Below are positions 55,177 to 63,766 of a stretch of DNA of 64,000 nt, piece by piece; position 1 is the first letter of the stretch; each line of letters opens with the position of its first letter. Both the position numbers and the translations under genes were made by a program. The stretch covers positions 310,001-374,000 of the forward strand of contig NZ_JACRST010000001.1 in assembly GCF_014384885.1 (NCBI RefSeq), read 5' to 3'. Origin of the DNA: Ligaoa zhengdingensis (GTDB taxonomy: Bacteria > Bacillota > Clostridia > Oscillospirales > Ruminococcaceae). Below the pieces are notes generated by a model that saw only the letters and a program-made list of their open reading frames with translations, searched no databases and was not told the origin of the DNA.

Positions 55177-55512
55177 ATGAAGCTACTGGTGTTTGTGCTC
55201 AATAAGGTGGAGATGCTGGAACCGCTGCTGGAACGTTTTTCGCACGATGGGATCAGCGGCGCCACCATCCTCAACAGCAACGGTATGGCGCATACGCTCT
55301 CAGAATACGGCGGATCGTTTCTCGGGTCGCTGCGCGCCATCCTGAACCCCGACCGCGTGGAGAGCCGCACTTTATTTACGGTGCTGCCCGAGGAGCAGGT
55401 TGAAGCCGCGCTGCACGCCATCGAGCTGGTGGTGGGCGACCTTTCCAAGCCCGATACCGGAATCGTCTTTACGGTGCCCGTGGATTTTACCAAGGGAATC
55501 AAGCTGGATTAA
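55177..55512 (+). CDS. PII-like signalling protein
   Basis: 111-residue protein with the ferredoxin-like beta-alpha-beta repeats of PII trimers (MKLLVFVLNKVEMLEPLLERFSHDGISGATILNSNGMAHTL ... GIVFTVPVDFTKGIKL). The classical PII uridylylation Tyr and signature PROSITE motifs are absent, and the T-loop region (residues about 40-60) is different, so it belongs to the PII-like group. It lies 36 bases before a CPA2 antiporter gene, on one transcript, and is a candidate nucleotide-sensing regulator of that transporter. Confidence 0.75.
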   Translation: MKLLVFVLNKVEMLEPLLERFSHDGISGATILNSNGMAHTLSEYGGSFLGSLRAILNPDRVESRTLFTVLPEEQVEAALHAIELVVGDLSKPDTGIVFTVPVDFTKGIKLD

Positions 55513-55548
55513 CGACAAAGAACGGATAAGGAAGGTATCGACACTGCT

Positions 55549-56727
55549 ATGGAATTGAGTATATTCTTTTATCTGGCAATCCTGATGGCCGCAGGGTTGC
55601 TTTTTGGCAAGCTGGCCAAGCTGGTTAAGCTCCCCAATGTGACCGGCTATCTGGTGGGCGGCCTGCTGGTCGGCCCCTCGATTCTGGGGCTGATTCCCGC
55701 CGACCAGGTTGCCGCCATGTCAATCGTATCCGATATGGCGCTGGGCTTCATCGCCTTCTCGATCGGTACAGAGTTCAAGATCAGCTATTTTAAGCGCGTG
55801 GGCTTCACCCCGATCGTCATCGCCATTCTGGAGGCGCTGTTCGGCGTGTGGTTTGTTCTGGGCGGCCTGTTGCTCGCTGGCTTTGATCTGCCCTTCTCGC
55901 TGGTGCTCAGCGCCATTGCCGCGGCGACCGCCCCGGCCGCGACCATCATGGTCATCAAACAGTACAAGGCAAAGGGCCCTGTGACCGAGACGTTGCTCAG
56001 CGTAGTGGCGCTGGACGACGCTGTGGCGCTGATCGCCTTTGGATTTGCCGTGACCATCGCCAAAAGCCTGACCTCCTCCGCCTCCGGATCGGTCGCGCTG
56101 TCGATTTTGGAACCGTTTCTGGAGGTCGTCATCACGGTGGTGGTGGGCGGCCTGTTGGGCCTGGCTTTCGCCTTCGTCATCCGGTTCTTCAAGAGCTCCG
56201 CCAACCGGCTGTGCCTGGCAGTGGCGTTTGTGTTCGCCACCACAGCGGCCGCAGCCATGCTGGATGTCTCCTCCCTTCTGATGTGCATGGCGATGGGTGC
56301 AGTGCTTGTCAATCTGTCGGACAGCGCTGTGGACGTGATGAAGGTCACCGACCAGGTCACCCCGCCCCTGTTCCTGTTGTTCTTTGCGCTTTCCGGCGCG
56401 GGGCTGGATATCTCGATTCTGCCGTCGATCGGCTTGGTCGGCGTGATCTATGTGGTGCTGCGCGTCGCGGGCAAGATGTTCGGCGCCTGGGCCGGCGGCG
56501 CGGTGATGAAGGCCCCAAAAACTGTGCGGCGGTATCTGGGGCCAGCTCTGCTGCCGCAGGCCGGTGTGGCCATCGGTCTGACCTTTGTGGCCCAGACGGT
56601 TGTGCCCGAATTTGCCGCTACAATCCGCGCTGTCATCCTGTGCGGTACCCTGATCTATGAGCTGATCGGCCCGATGATCGTGAAAATCTCGCTCACCAAG
56701 GCGGGGGAGATCACCCCCGAAAAATAA
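55549..56727 (+). CDS. CPA2-family cation:proton antiporter
   Basis: 392-residue membrane antiporter with about 12-13 helices and the Na+/H+ exchanger fold (LPNVTGYLVGGLLVGPSILG, then VVALDDAVALIAFG, the latter holding the paired acidic residues of the ion site). There is no C-terminal TrkA-N/C domain, unlike KefB/KefC. The partner PII-like protein may supply the missing regulation. Ion (Na+ or K+) is not decided. Confidence 0.88.
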   Translation: MELSIFFYLAILMAAGLLFGKLAKLVKLPNVTGYLVGGLLVGPSILGLIPADQVAAMSIVSDMALGFIAFSIGTEFKISYFKRVGFTPIVIAILEALFGVWFVLGGLLLAGFDLPFSLVLSAIAAATAPAATIMVIKQYKAKGPVTETLLSVVALDDAVALIAFGFAVTIAKSLTSSASGSVALSILEPFLEVVITVVVGGLLGLAFAFVIRFFKSSANRLCLAVAFVFATTAAAAMLDVSSLLMCMAMGAVLVNLSDSAVDVMKVTDQVTPPLFLLFFALSGAGLDISILPSIGLVGVIYVVLRVAGKMFGAWAGGAVMKAPKTVRRYLGPALLPQAGVAIGLTFVAQTVVPEFAATIRAVILCGTLIYELIGPMIVKISLTKAGEITPEK

Positions 56728-56742
56728 GACACACATGCAAAA

Positions 56743-56784
56743 CCGGCCGTCCGCTGTTATTCGTAACAGTGGGCGGTCCTTTTC
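56743..56784 (+). terminator. terminator of antiporter operon
   Basis: Stem GGCCGTCCGCTGTTA / TAACAGTGGGCGGTCC (one bulge) with TTCG loop, followed by TTTTCTTT. Confidence 0.8.
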
Positions 56785-56801
56785 TTTGGCCAAAAAGAGG
56801 A

Positions 56802-56829
56802 TTGATTTTATCCCCAGGAAAGCTATACT
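56802..56829 (+). promoter_or_regulatory. promoter of adenine deaminase gene
   Basis: TTGATT (56802) and TATACT (56824), spacer 16 nt. Confidence 0.6.
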
Positions 56830-56868
56830 ATATAGTAATATTTTAATAAGTTTAAAGGAGGGAATCGC

Positions 56869-58590
56869 ATGGAATACGAGCAGTTTGCGCGCCAGACGCG
56901 CATGGCTCTGGGCTTGGAACAGGCGGACTACGTCCTAAAGAATGCCCGTGTGGTCAACGTCTTTTCCGGTGAAATTCTGAAAGCGGACGTCGCCCTCTCC
57001 GGCGATACCATCGTTGGTGTTGGGGAATATTCCGGCACAGTGGAGGAGGACCTGCGCGAACAATATGTCTGCCCCGGTTTTATCGACTCCCACCTGCATT
57101 TTGAATCCACATTGGTCGCCCCATCCGAGCTGGTGGCTAATGCTGTGGCGTTCGGCACCACCACCTACATCGCGGACCCGCATGAAAGCGCCAACGTCTG
57201 CGGTTTGGACGGGATCGAATATATCCTGCGGGATACTGAACGGTCGCCCGCCAATGTCTATGTAATGATGCCCTCCTGTGTCCCCTCCGCCCCCTTTGAA
57301 GAAAACGGGTTTCATCTGAGCGCGGATCAGATGGCAGCCTATGCCCAGCATCCCAGGATTTTGGGCCTGGGCGAGGTTATGGACTACCGCAGCGTAGTGA
57401 CGGCCGAACGCGTCATGTTCGACAAGCTGGAGCTATTCCGCCATAAAAAGCTGGACGGCCACGCGCCCTTCCTGCGGGAGAAAGAAATTGCGGCGTACAC
57501 CCTCGCTGGGATATCGACCGACCACGAATGCTGCGATTTCGATTACGCGCTGCGGGAGCGGCGCAATGGGATGCAAATTTTGATCCGCGAAGGAACTGCG
57601 GCCAAAAATCTCGAAGCGATTGTGAGCGGCATTGTATCGCGAGGGATGGACACCACCGGCTTCTGCTTCTGCACCGACGACAAGCACATCGAGGAAATCC
57701 GGCGTGAGGGGCACATCAGCCACTGCATAAAAAAAGCGGTCGCGCTGGGCCTTTCTCCCATCCAGGCGATCCAAATGGCGACCGTCAATGCGGCCCGGTG
57801 TTACGGGCTTGCGCGCCTTGGGGCGGTCGCGCCCGGTTATCAGGCCGACCTGGTGGTGCTCGGCGATCTGGAGACGGTTGCCGTACAGCGGGTTTATTAC
57901 AAGGGGCGGGTCGTGAGCGAAAAAAACAGACCAGCTGGCCATCAGCCGATCCCCTGTCCAAATTCGATCCGCAACAGCGTACAGATCGCGCCGCTGACCG
58001 CCGACAGCCTTGCCCTTCCCGTAATTGAAGGGCAGGCTTTCCCGGTCATTCAACTCCTGGACGGACAGATCGTCACCCAAAAACGGATGGAACCCGTGCC
58101 CTGTGCAGGCGGATCCTTTTGTCCGGATGCGGTCTACAATAAAATCGCCGTGGTGGAGCGCCACAGGGCGACTGGCCATGTGGGCGTCGGAGTTCTCAAG
58201 GGATTCAGCATTCAAAACGGCGCTATCGCCTCCAGCGTGTCGCACGACTGCCACAACATCATCGTGGCGGGTGACAACGACGCCGATATGATCGCCGCAG
58301 TACAGGAGCTTCAGCGTACCCAGGGGGGATATGCCATCGCCAGCGGCGGCCGCGTCCTGGGTTCCCTGCCTCTGCCTGTGATGGGGCTGATGAGCGACGC
58401 GGGGTTTGAAACGGTCAACGCCACCCTGTGTGCGATGGTACAGCAGGCCCATCAAATGGGGATCAACCCCAATATCGACCCGTTCATCACCCTGTCGTTC
58501 GCTGCGCTCCCGGTGATCCCGGAGCTGCGGCTGACCACCCGCGGCATCTACGACGTGGGCTCTGAGCGGTTCCTCCTCAAACAAAATTAA
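56869..58590 (+). CDS. ade: adenine deaminase
   Basis: Amidohydrolase-fold enzyme converting adenine to hypoxanthine for purine salvage (573 residues, normal for the AdeC family). Seen: metal-ligand motif PGFIDSHLHFES, TTYIADPHESANVCG, STDHECCDFDYAL, and the second-domain GVGVLKGFSIQNGAIASSVSHDCHNI. AAAGGAGGG precedes the ATG. It is monocistronic. No purine riboswitch is visible in the short leader. Confidence 0.97.
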   Translation: MEYEQFARQTRMALGLEQADYVLKNARVVNVFSGEILKADVALSGDTIVGVGEYSGTVEEDLREQYVCPGFIDSHLHFESTLVAPSELVANAVAFGTTTYIADPHESANVCGLDGIEYILRDTERSPANVYVMMPSCVPSAPFEENGFHLSADQMAAYAQHPRILGLGEVMDYRSVVTAERVMFDKLELFRHKKLDGHAPFLREKEIAAYTLAGISTDHECCDFDYALRERRNGMQILIREGTAAKNLEAIVSGIVSRGMDTTGFCFCTDDKHIEEIRREGHISHCIKKAVALGLSPIQAIQMATVNAARCYGLARLGAVAPGYQADLVVLGDLETVAVQRVYYKGRVVSEKNRPAGHQPIPCPNSIRNSVQIAPLTADSLALPVIEGQAFPVIQLLDGQIVTQKRMEPVPCAGGSFCPDAVYNKIAVVERHRATGHVGVGVLKGFSIQNGAIASSVSHDCHNIIVAGDNDADMIAAVQELQRTQGGYAIASGGRVLGSLPLPVMGLMSDAGFETVNATLCAMVQQAHQMGINPNIDPFITLSFAALPVIPELRLTTRGIYDVGSERFLLKQN

Positions 58591-58591
58591 C

Positions 58592-58633
58592 AAGAACGCG
58601 GGGCGGCAGATGATCTGCCGCCCTGCGTTCTTA
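58592..58633. terminator. hairpin between ade and GH97 gene
   Basis: 19-bp stem (AAGAACGC-G-GGGCGGCAGA and complement, one mismatch), 3-base loop, between two converging genes. The U-tract is weak. Confidence 0.65.
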
Positions 58634-58655
58634 TAAAAAGGGAAATTAAGAAAAC

Positions 58656-61600
58656 TTAATCTTTGTTTCTTCTGCAAAGCAGAACCAACGCCGTGCCGCC
58701 CATTACAGCCGCCGCTGCAATCGCCATCGCAACGATCGTCCAGACCGGAAGACCTACCGCGGTCTCCGCCGCAGCCTGCACGCCGCCGATCGTCTCGTTC
58801 GCACTGTTCGCTTCGCCGGCAGGCGCCGCCGCGCTGTCGATGGTAGGCGCTACCGCCGCGCCGACTTCGCCGCCCGTCTCCGGGTTCAGATTGATGGCGC
58901 CGCTCTGTGCCGCTTGCTCGCCGTCCGCCATCGCAATCAGCTCCGCCGCGCTGTAGTGCACCGCGGATGCGTCGATCGCGTAATTGCTCAGCAGATATGC
59001 CTTTCCGCCGATCTCGATGTTCAGCTTCACGCCCTTCGCCGCCGCTGCATCGATCACCGTCGCCGGCGTCATCGCTCCGCTCTCCAGCGTCGCGTTTACT
59101 GTGCCGCCTTTGGCCGTGTTGTTGATCTTCTCGATGATCTCGTTCCAGTAATCGCTGCTTATAGAATTGTGAGAGGAACTTCCCGGCTTACGGTCAGGTT
59201 TTTTGCCCTCGCCCACTACCACTTTGACAGAGGCGGTGAACTGAGCATCATTTGCGAGGCCGTCGGTCAGCAGCAGGGTTCCAGTCAGGGTGTAGGCGCC
59301 ATCCATATCCTTTTGATAGGCGCTGAGATTCCATTCGACCTCGAGGTCGGTGGTCGCACCATTTGCAAGGTCAACGCTGACAGTGGCAGGCAAGCCCAGC
59401 GCGTCCGCTGCGGTTCCCTTTGCAACAGCAATATTGTCCAATGTCTCGACAGATTTTACCTGCAACACATCCGAATCTATTGTGGCAAAAGGGATTACCT
59501 CGCCATTATAGGTGAAATCTTCCATAATTGCAGGGATATCGGTATCCGCTGTATTCGCACCTGCGCAGGCCATCAAAGTGATGGTCCACTTTTCGCCGTC
59601 TTTCAGAGCCAGCGTATGTTCCGCAATCTTTTCCCAAGTCGCATTATCCAAGCTATAAAAATGTGTGAAGACGTCTCCGTGCTTCTCCAGCTTGAGATAT
59701 GCGGGCTGTCCCATATAGGTATCGGGGAGGCGGGGCTCATCAAATTTGCCATCAAGCAGAATTCCTTCAAAGATATTGCCGCCAAATCCCTTATGGTATC
59801 TGCGCCAGGTACCAACATAACGGTTGCTGTTGGCCATGACGGTGATGCCCGCTGTCATAAAGTTACCGGTAGGGGCAAAATCACACTTTACCGTTAGCGT
59901 GAAATCCTCGTCCTCAGGCTCAAAGGAGAGCAGATTCTTTACCGTACTTCCGCTGGGGGCCATCTCTCCGTTCAGCGGGTATAATGTCACGGAGGTAGCG
60001 GAATTCAATTGGAATTTGGGGTCTGGGCGCTCGCGCTTCCAGGGAGAGGTGAGCTGATAGCTCTTGTTGCGCACCACCGTGACCTTGCAGGGTGCGGTGT
60101 ATACGGCTTCTGCACCGTCCATCGGAACAGTTACTTTCGCAGTGACGTAGGCGGTTCCCAGCTTATGGGCTGTCAGTATCCCGTTGCTGTCCACACTGAC
60201 GATCGAATCGTTGGAAGAGGTCCACTCCACATAAGAGATATGCTCGCTCTCAGCCGGGGCAAACACCACTCTGAGTTGATCGGAAGAACCGTTTTGAATT
60301 TCCAGTGTAGACTGGTTCAGCGTCACATCTTCCGGCAGGATGGGCGTTTCTCTTACAAGCTTGACGGTATAGCCGCCATTCTCTTTCATCGGGATCGTCA
60401 GGGTGTCCGCCTTGGTCACCTTCTGAATCTCAAAATCGATGTCCCAGCGGCCCGCGCCGTCTTTGTACAGGTAGGCATAGTATTCTCCGTCGGAGAGGAA
60501 ATCGAGTGGCAGTTCAGCCTCGCGCGCCTGGGTCGTAATGGCGGCTACATACCACTCCTCACCGTTGCGGCGGGCGATAGTGGCTGATTCGCCGGGTATG
60601 CCCTCGATGAAATGGATGTCATCCCAACGTGCGGGCATCTCTTCCATCAGGGTAAAAAGCTTCAGCCGGTGGTAAGTCTCCGCTTTATCAGAGGGACAGG
60701 GCAGACCGGTTTCATAGAGGATGTTCAGCGCCACTTTGTGGCCAGCCGTCACATTGCCGCCCAACTTGAGATCGATAGCGGGGTTGTAGTCCGCAGGACC
60801 AACAGCGGCCCTTGTAAAAACAAACATCGAGTTGAGATCCGCTTTGACGGTATTGTGTTCCTGCGCCTTGATGCCCTCGCGGGTGAGCAGATTCGGCCAG
60901 GTGCGAATTTCACCGGTAGGTTTGTTACAGCCATGGATGTCCAGCATCATGTGATTTTCTGCGCAAGCCTCGTAAATATCGTCGTAAAGTTTCATGCCCG
61001 CTTGAGATTCGTTATTGAAGAAATCGATTTTCATGCCCACGATGCCAAGGTCGGCCAGTTCCTTGATGAATTCCCGTTTTTTAGGGGTATTCAGGTCACC
61101 CGAAGCAACCCACGCCATAATTCCGATGCCCTTCGAATCGGCATACTCGATCATATCGGGCAGCCAGTCGGGGATGCCCTCCCAACGGAGTCCGGAGCCG
61201 GCAGAACCTGTGCGCGGCTGCCACCCCTCATCCATCAGGTAGTATTTCCAGCCGAATTCGGCCGCCACATCGATATACTTCTTGACCAATTCGGGGTCGC
61301 CCTGCGCCTCCTTGCCCGGGGTGACATACCAGGTCCAGGCGGTTGTAGCGGGTTTAATCCAAGAGGTATCCTCAATTTTACAGGGTTCGCTCAGGTTTTC
61401 AGTCATGGTGTTTTCCACAATCTCCTTGGCTCCGCCGATGATGGCAGTACGCCAGGGGGATGCCCACGGCGCCTGGGCCTCTACCGGTTTGTCCCCCTGC
61501 TTTTCGGTGAATTTTACATCCAAGCGATTGCCGGTGGCGCCCACCAGCACCGAGCCGGTGTAGGTGCCATTCAACGCCGCCTCGGTGAGCAACGCCCACT

Positions 61601-63110
61601 CGCCGTCCGGGGTACGGTAGAGCAGCGGCATATTATAAATCAGACCAACGGTGTCTTCAATTTTTCCGTTGATATACTCGTCCTCATAACAATGGCCTAA
61701 GCCGTAATATCTCATCATTGTTGTCTGGGAGTCGGCCGGCACCTGAAAAGAGGTCGCCTCGGAGGATATGGTAAACGACTCATCTCCATCGATCGCGTAA
61801 CGAAACGCGATTCCGTCGTCGTAGGCGCGCACAATAACCTTCAGCCCGGCATCTGCTCCCTCCTTGGTGAATACAAAGGTGGATTCATTGCAGTGGTTGC
61901 GATACTCAGACTTTTTGCCCGATATCATCGGATAGGTCTCGTCAATCTCCGCATCAGTCCGGGATTCAAATGCTAAACCGCTTGTAAAGTCCCCCAGACT
62001 GGTGGTGAGACCCAGATTGGAAGTCTCAATGACTGTTTTTTCATCCGAGATCGTAATAAAATTGAGCCCCCCATCCGCCGTTTGAGTGAGCAACAGCTCA
62101 ACATTTTCCGAAGGGGATGTCACGGACCAAGCATCCTCCAGAGAGGGCCGCACGGTCAGGGAAACATTCCCGCTTCTGACGATGCCGTCGACCTCTGCGG
62201 TCACAGTGATGATTGCCGTTCCTGCGCCAACCGCAGTGATCGTTCCGTTGCCGTCCACAGTGGCGACAACCTCTTTGTCGCTCGCAAAGGTGCAGTAATC
62301 CAGGATATTCTCAATCACATCGCCGTTGCGGCGCGTGCCTTCCACATCGATGGAAACGGTGCCGCCGATATCCAAAATATTTTCTTCCACAGCCGCGGAA
62401 AATTTCATAAAGTCCATTGGATCGGCGGTGTCCCCCTCCAGGCGGGCATCCACCCAGTCGCCCCAGTCGGTATTCTTGCCCTCAAGTTTACCGTCGGTCA
62501 CAATCAGCGTCAGCTTTTTGGTGCCTGCGGGAATCTCAAGGTCTATCTCCGCTGCCGGCGTATTTGCGCGCATCAAGCCGCTGTCGTAGACGATCTCCCC
62601 ATCCAGCTCAATTTGAAAGTTGCAGCTGCCCGCATTGGGGATGTCATCTTTTTTGGCCCTATAATCAACGCCCGCAGTAGCACGGAAGATGGTGTAGCTC
62701 AAATCGGAGATGTCGTAAGAGATGCGAGACGGCGCGTTGACGCCAAAACCGCGTCCATACTCGACGGCCTCTTCACCGTTCCATAGGGTGATCGGATATC
62801 CGCCCGGATTGGTGCCATCTGTCAGAACGATGCCCGAGCCGGTACCAGAAGTCGCTTCGATCCAGGGTAAATCAGCCAGCATAAGAGCGTCATCGGAAAA
62901 TTGGGGTACATCCTCCGCAGTGGGGATCTTGTCCTCCCCTTCTGTCAGTAGATTCACATTCTCATTCGCATCGCTTTGAATTTCCAGATGGTTTGCCTCC
63001 ACCCCCTCTGGAACCGCAACGACTTCTGCAAAAGTGCAGACGCTGCTGGCCAGCATGAGCTGAGTCGCTAGAATGATGCAGAGAAACTTTTTGCCCCATC
63101 TCATTTTCAT
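58656..63110 (-). CDS. secreted multidomain glycoside hydrolase family 97 enzyme
   Basis: 1484-residue surface enzyme. In order: signal peptide (1-28, TFAEV), NPCBM domain (about 80-226), Ig-like Big2 (about 235-320), GH97 (about 325-920), a second Big2 (about 925-1012), a concanavalin-like domain of DUF1349 type (about 1055-1205), a Big4-like domain (about 1212-1300), a linker and small helical domain (about 1315-1400), and a C-terminal membrane helix (1456-1479) followed by RRNKD, with no LPxTG. GH97 residues: D696 in KIDFF and E745 in TREG fit the retaining alpha-galactosidase-type branch; the substrate is inferred. GGAGGAAG lies before the ATG. Confidence 0.9.
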   Translation of the reverse strand: MKMRWGKKFLCIILATQLMLASSVCTFAEVVAVPEGVEANHLEIQSDANENVNLLTEGEDKIPTAEDVPQFSDDALMLADLPWIEATSGTGSGIVLTDGTNPGGYPITLWNGEEAVEYGRGFGVNAPSRISYDISDLSYTIFRATAGVDYRAKKDDIPNAGSCNFQIELDGEIVYDSGLMRANTPAAEIDLEIPAGTKKLTLIVTDGKLEGKNTDWGDWVDARLEGDTADPMDFMKFSAAVEENILDIGGTVSIDVEGTRRNGDVIENILDYCTFASDKEVVATVDGNGTITAVGAGTAIITVTAEVDGIVRSGNVSLTVRPSLEDAWSVTSPSENVELLLTQTADGGLNFITISDEKTVIETSNLGLTTSLGDFTSGLAFESRTDAEIDETYPMISGKKSEYRNHCNESTFVFTKEGADAGLKVIVRAYDDGIAFRYAIDGDESFTISSEATSFQVPADSQTTMMRYYGLGHCYEDEYINGKIEDTVGLIYNMPLLYRTPDGEWALLTEAALNGTYTGSVLVGATGNRLDVKFTEKQGDKPVEAQAPWASPWRTAIIGGAKEIVENTMTENLSEPCKIEDTSWIKPATTAWTWYVTPGKEAQGDPELVKKYIDVAAEFGWKYYLMDEGWQPRTGSAGSGLRWEGIPDWLPDMIEYADSKGIGIMAWVASGDLNTPKKREFIKELADLGIVGMKIDFFNNESQAGMKLYDDIYEACAENHMMLDIHGCNKPTGEIRTWPNLLTREGIKAQEHNTVKADLNSMFVFTRAAVGPADYNPAIDLKLGGNVTAGHKVALNILYETGLPCPSDKAETYHRLKLFTLMEEMPARWDDIHFIEGIPGESATIARRNGEEWYVAAITTQAREAELPLDFLSDGEYYAYLYKDGAGRWDIDFEIQKVTKADTLTIPMKENGGYTVKLVRETPILPEDVTLNQSTLEIQNGSSDQLRVVFAPAESEHISYVEWTSSNDSIVSVDSNGILTAHKLGTAYVTAKVTVPMDGAEAVYTAPCKVTVVRNKSYQLTSPWKRERPDPKFQLNSATSVTLYPLNGEMAPSGSTVKNLLSFEPEDEDFTLTVKCDFAPTGNFMTAGITVMANSNRYVGTWRRYHKGFGGNIFEGILLDGKFDEPRLPDTYMGQPAYLKLEKHGDVFTHFYSLDNATWEKIAEHTLALKDGEKWTITLMACAGANTADTDIPAIMEDFTYNGEVIPFATIDSDVLQVKSVETLDNIAVAKGTAADALGLPATVSVDLANGATTDLEVEWNLSAYQKDMDGAYTLTGTLLLTDGLANDAQFTASVKVVVGEGKKPDRKPGSSSHNSISSDYWNEIIEKINNTAKGGTVNATLESGAMTPATVIDAAAAKGVKLNIEIGGKAYLLSNYAIDASAVHYSAAELIAMADGEQAAQSGAINLNPETGGEVGAAVAPTIDSAAAPAGEANSANETIGGVQAAAETAVGLPVWTIVAMAIAAAAVMGGTALVLLCRRNKD

Positions 63111-63143
63111 ACTTCTTCCTCCGTTCGTATGTTTTTCTCATAA

Positions 63144-63175
63144 AATGCGCAATAACAAAGTTTGTTTTGCGCATT
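63144..63175. promoter_or_regulatory. probable operator of GH97 gene
   Basis: AATGCGCAA and TTGCGCATT arms with an inner AACAAA/TTTGTT, forming a palindrome with a single bulge, 34 bases upstream of the GH97 start. It has the look of a LacI- or similar sugar-regulator site. Confidence 0.5.
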
Positions 63176-63375
63176 ATTACCATGAATTGATCTTATCACA
63201 TCGGAGGAAAAAATTCATTACAGAAATCAATCAAAAAATATCGTTTTCCTGCTTTTTTCCCACTTCCCCGGCAACCATCTCGGAAACCGAGGGCTTTCCA
63301 GCCGGTCACTTGACAAACCCCGCGCTTTGCCAGATAATAATTCTTATACCCTCAGCGATATAGGAGGTTCAAAAG

Positions 63376-63651
63376 ATGAAGCAATGTATGGACGCTGACA
63401 ACCTGCATCGGCGCTTAAAAAAAATTATCGGACAGGTGCAGGCGATCGACCGGATGGTGGACGAGGATGTCCCCTGTGAAGATGTGCTGGCACAGATCAA
63501 CGCTGCGAAATCCGCTCTCCATAAAGCGGGACAGGTGGTGCTGGAAGGCCATATCAAGCACTGTGTCCGGGACGGAATTGAACATGGCGACGCCGATCAG
63601 ACAATCGCCAGCTTTACCAAGGCGGTGGAGCGCTTCGCAAATATGACCTGA
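63376..63651 (+). CDS. csoR: CsoR-family copper-sensing repressor
   Basis: 91-residue all-helical metal sensor (DUF156). The Cu(I) ligand set matches CsoR: C34 (DVPCED), H59 and C63 (GHIKHC) with the correct 24- and 3-residue spacing. RLKKIIGQVQAIDRMV is the DNA-binding helix. GGAGG precedes the ATG. Downstream lies a P-type ATPase gene with a palindrome at its promoter, its probable target. Confidence 0.88.
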   Translation: MKQCMDADNLHRRLKKIIGQVQAIDRMVDEDVPCEDVLAQINAAKSALHKAGQVVLEGHIKHCVRDGIEHGDADQTIASFTKAVERFANMT

Positions 63652-63663
63652 AAGATTGGAAAT

Positions 63664-63697
63664 AACCAGCCGTGAATTCGGCTGGTTTTCTTTTTTG
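63664..63697 (+). terminator. terminator of csoR
   Basis: Stem AACCAGCCG / CGGCTGGTT followed by TTCTTTTTTG. Confidence 0.85.
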
Positions 63698-63701
63698 CTG
63701 C

Positions 63702-63738
63702 TTGACACCCCATACCCCCATAGGTATAATATACCTAT
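63702..63738 (+). promoter_or_regulatory. promoter with metal-sensor operator
   Basis: TTGACA (63702), 17 nt, TATAAT (63725). The perfect 9-1-9 palindrome ATAGGTATAATATACCTAT (63720-63738) covers the -10. It is flanked by CATACCCCCAT and ATACCCCATA, resembling the C-rich CsoR operator. The two sites are close to the start of the ATPase gene. Confidence 0.8.
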
Positions 63739-63766
63739 ACCCCATACGGTATTAGGAGGCGTGTTT

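Noticed and set aside
56728..56868. Purine riboswitch upstream of adenine deaminase
   Set aside because: The leader after the promoter is only about 35 bases and lacks the three-way junction sequences.
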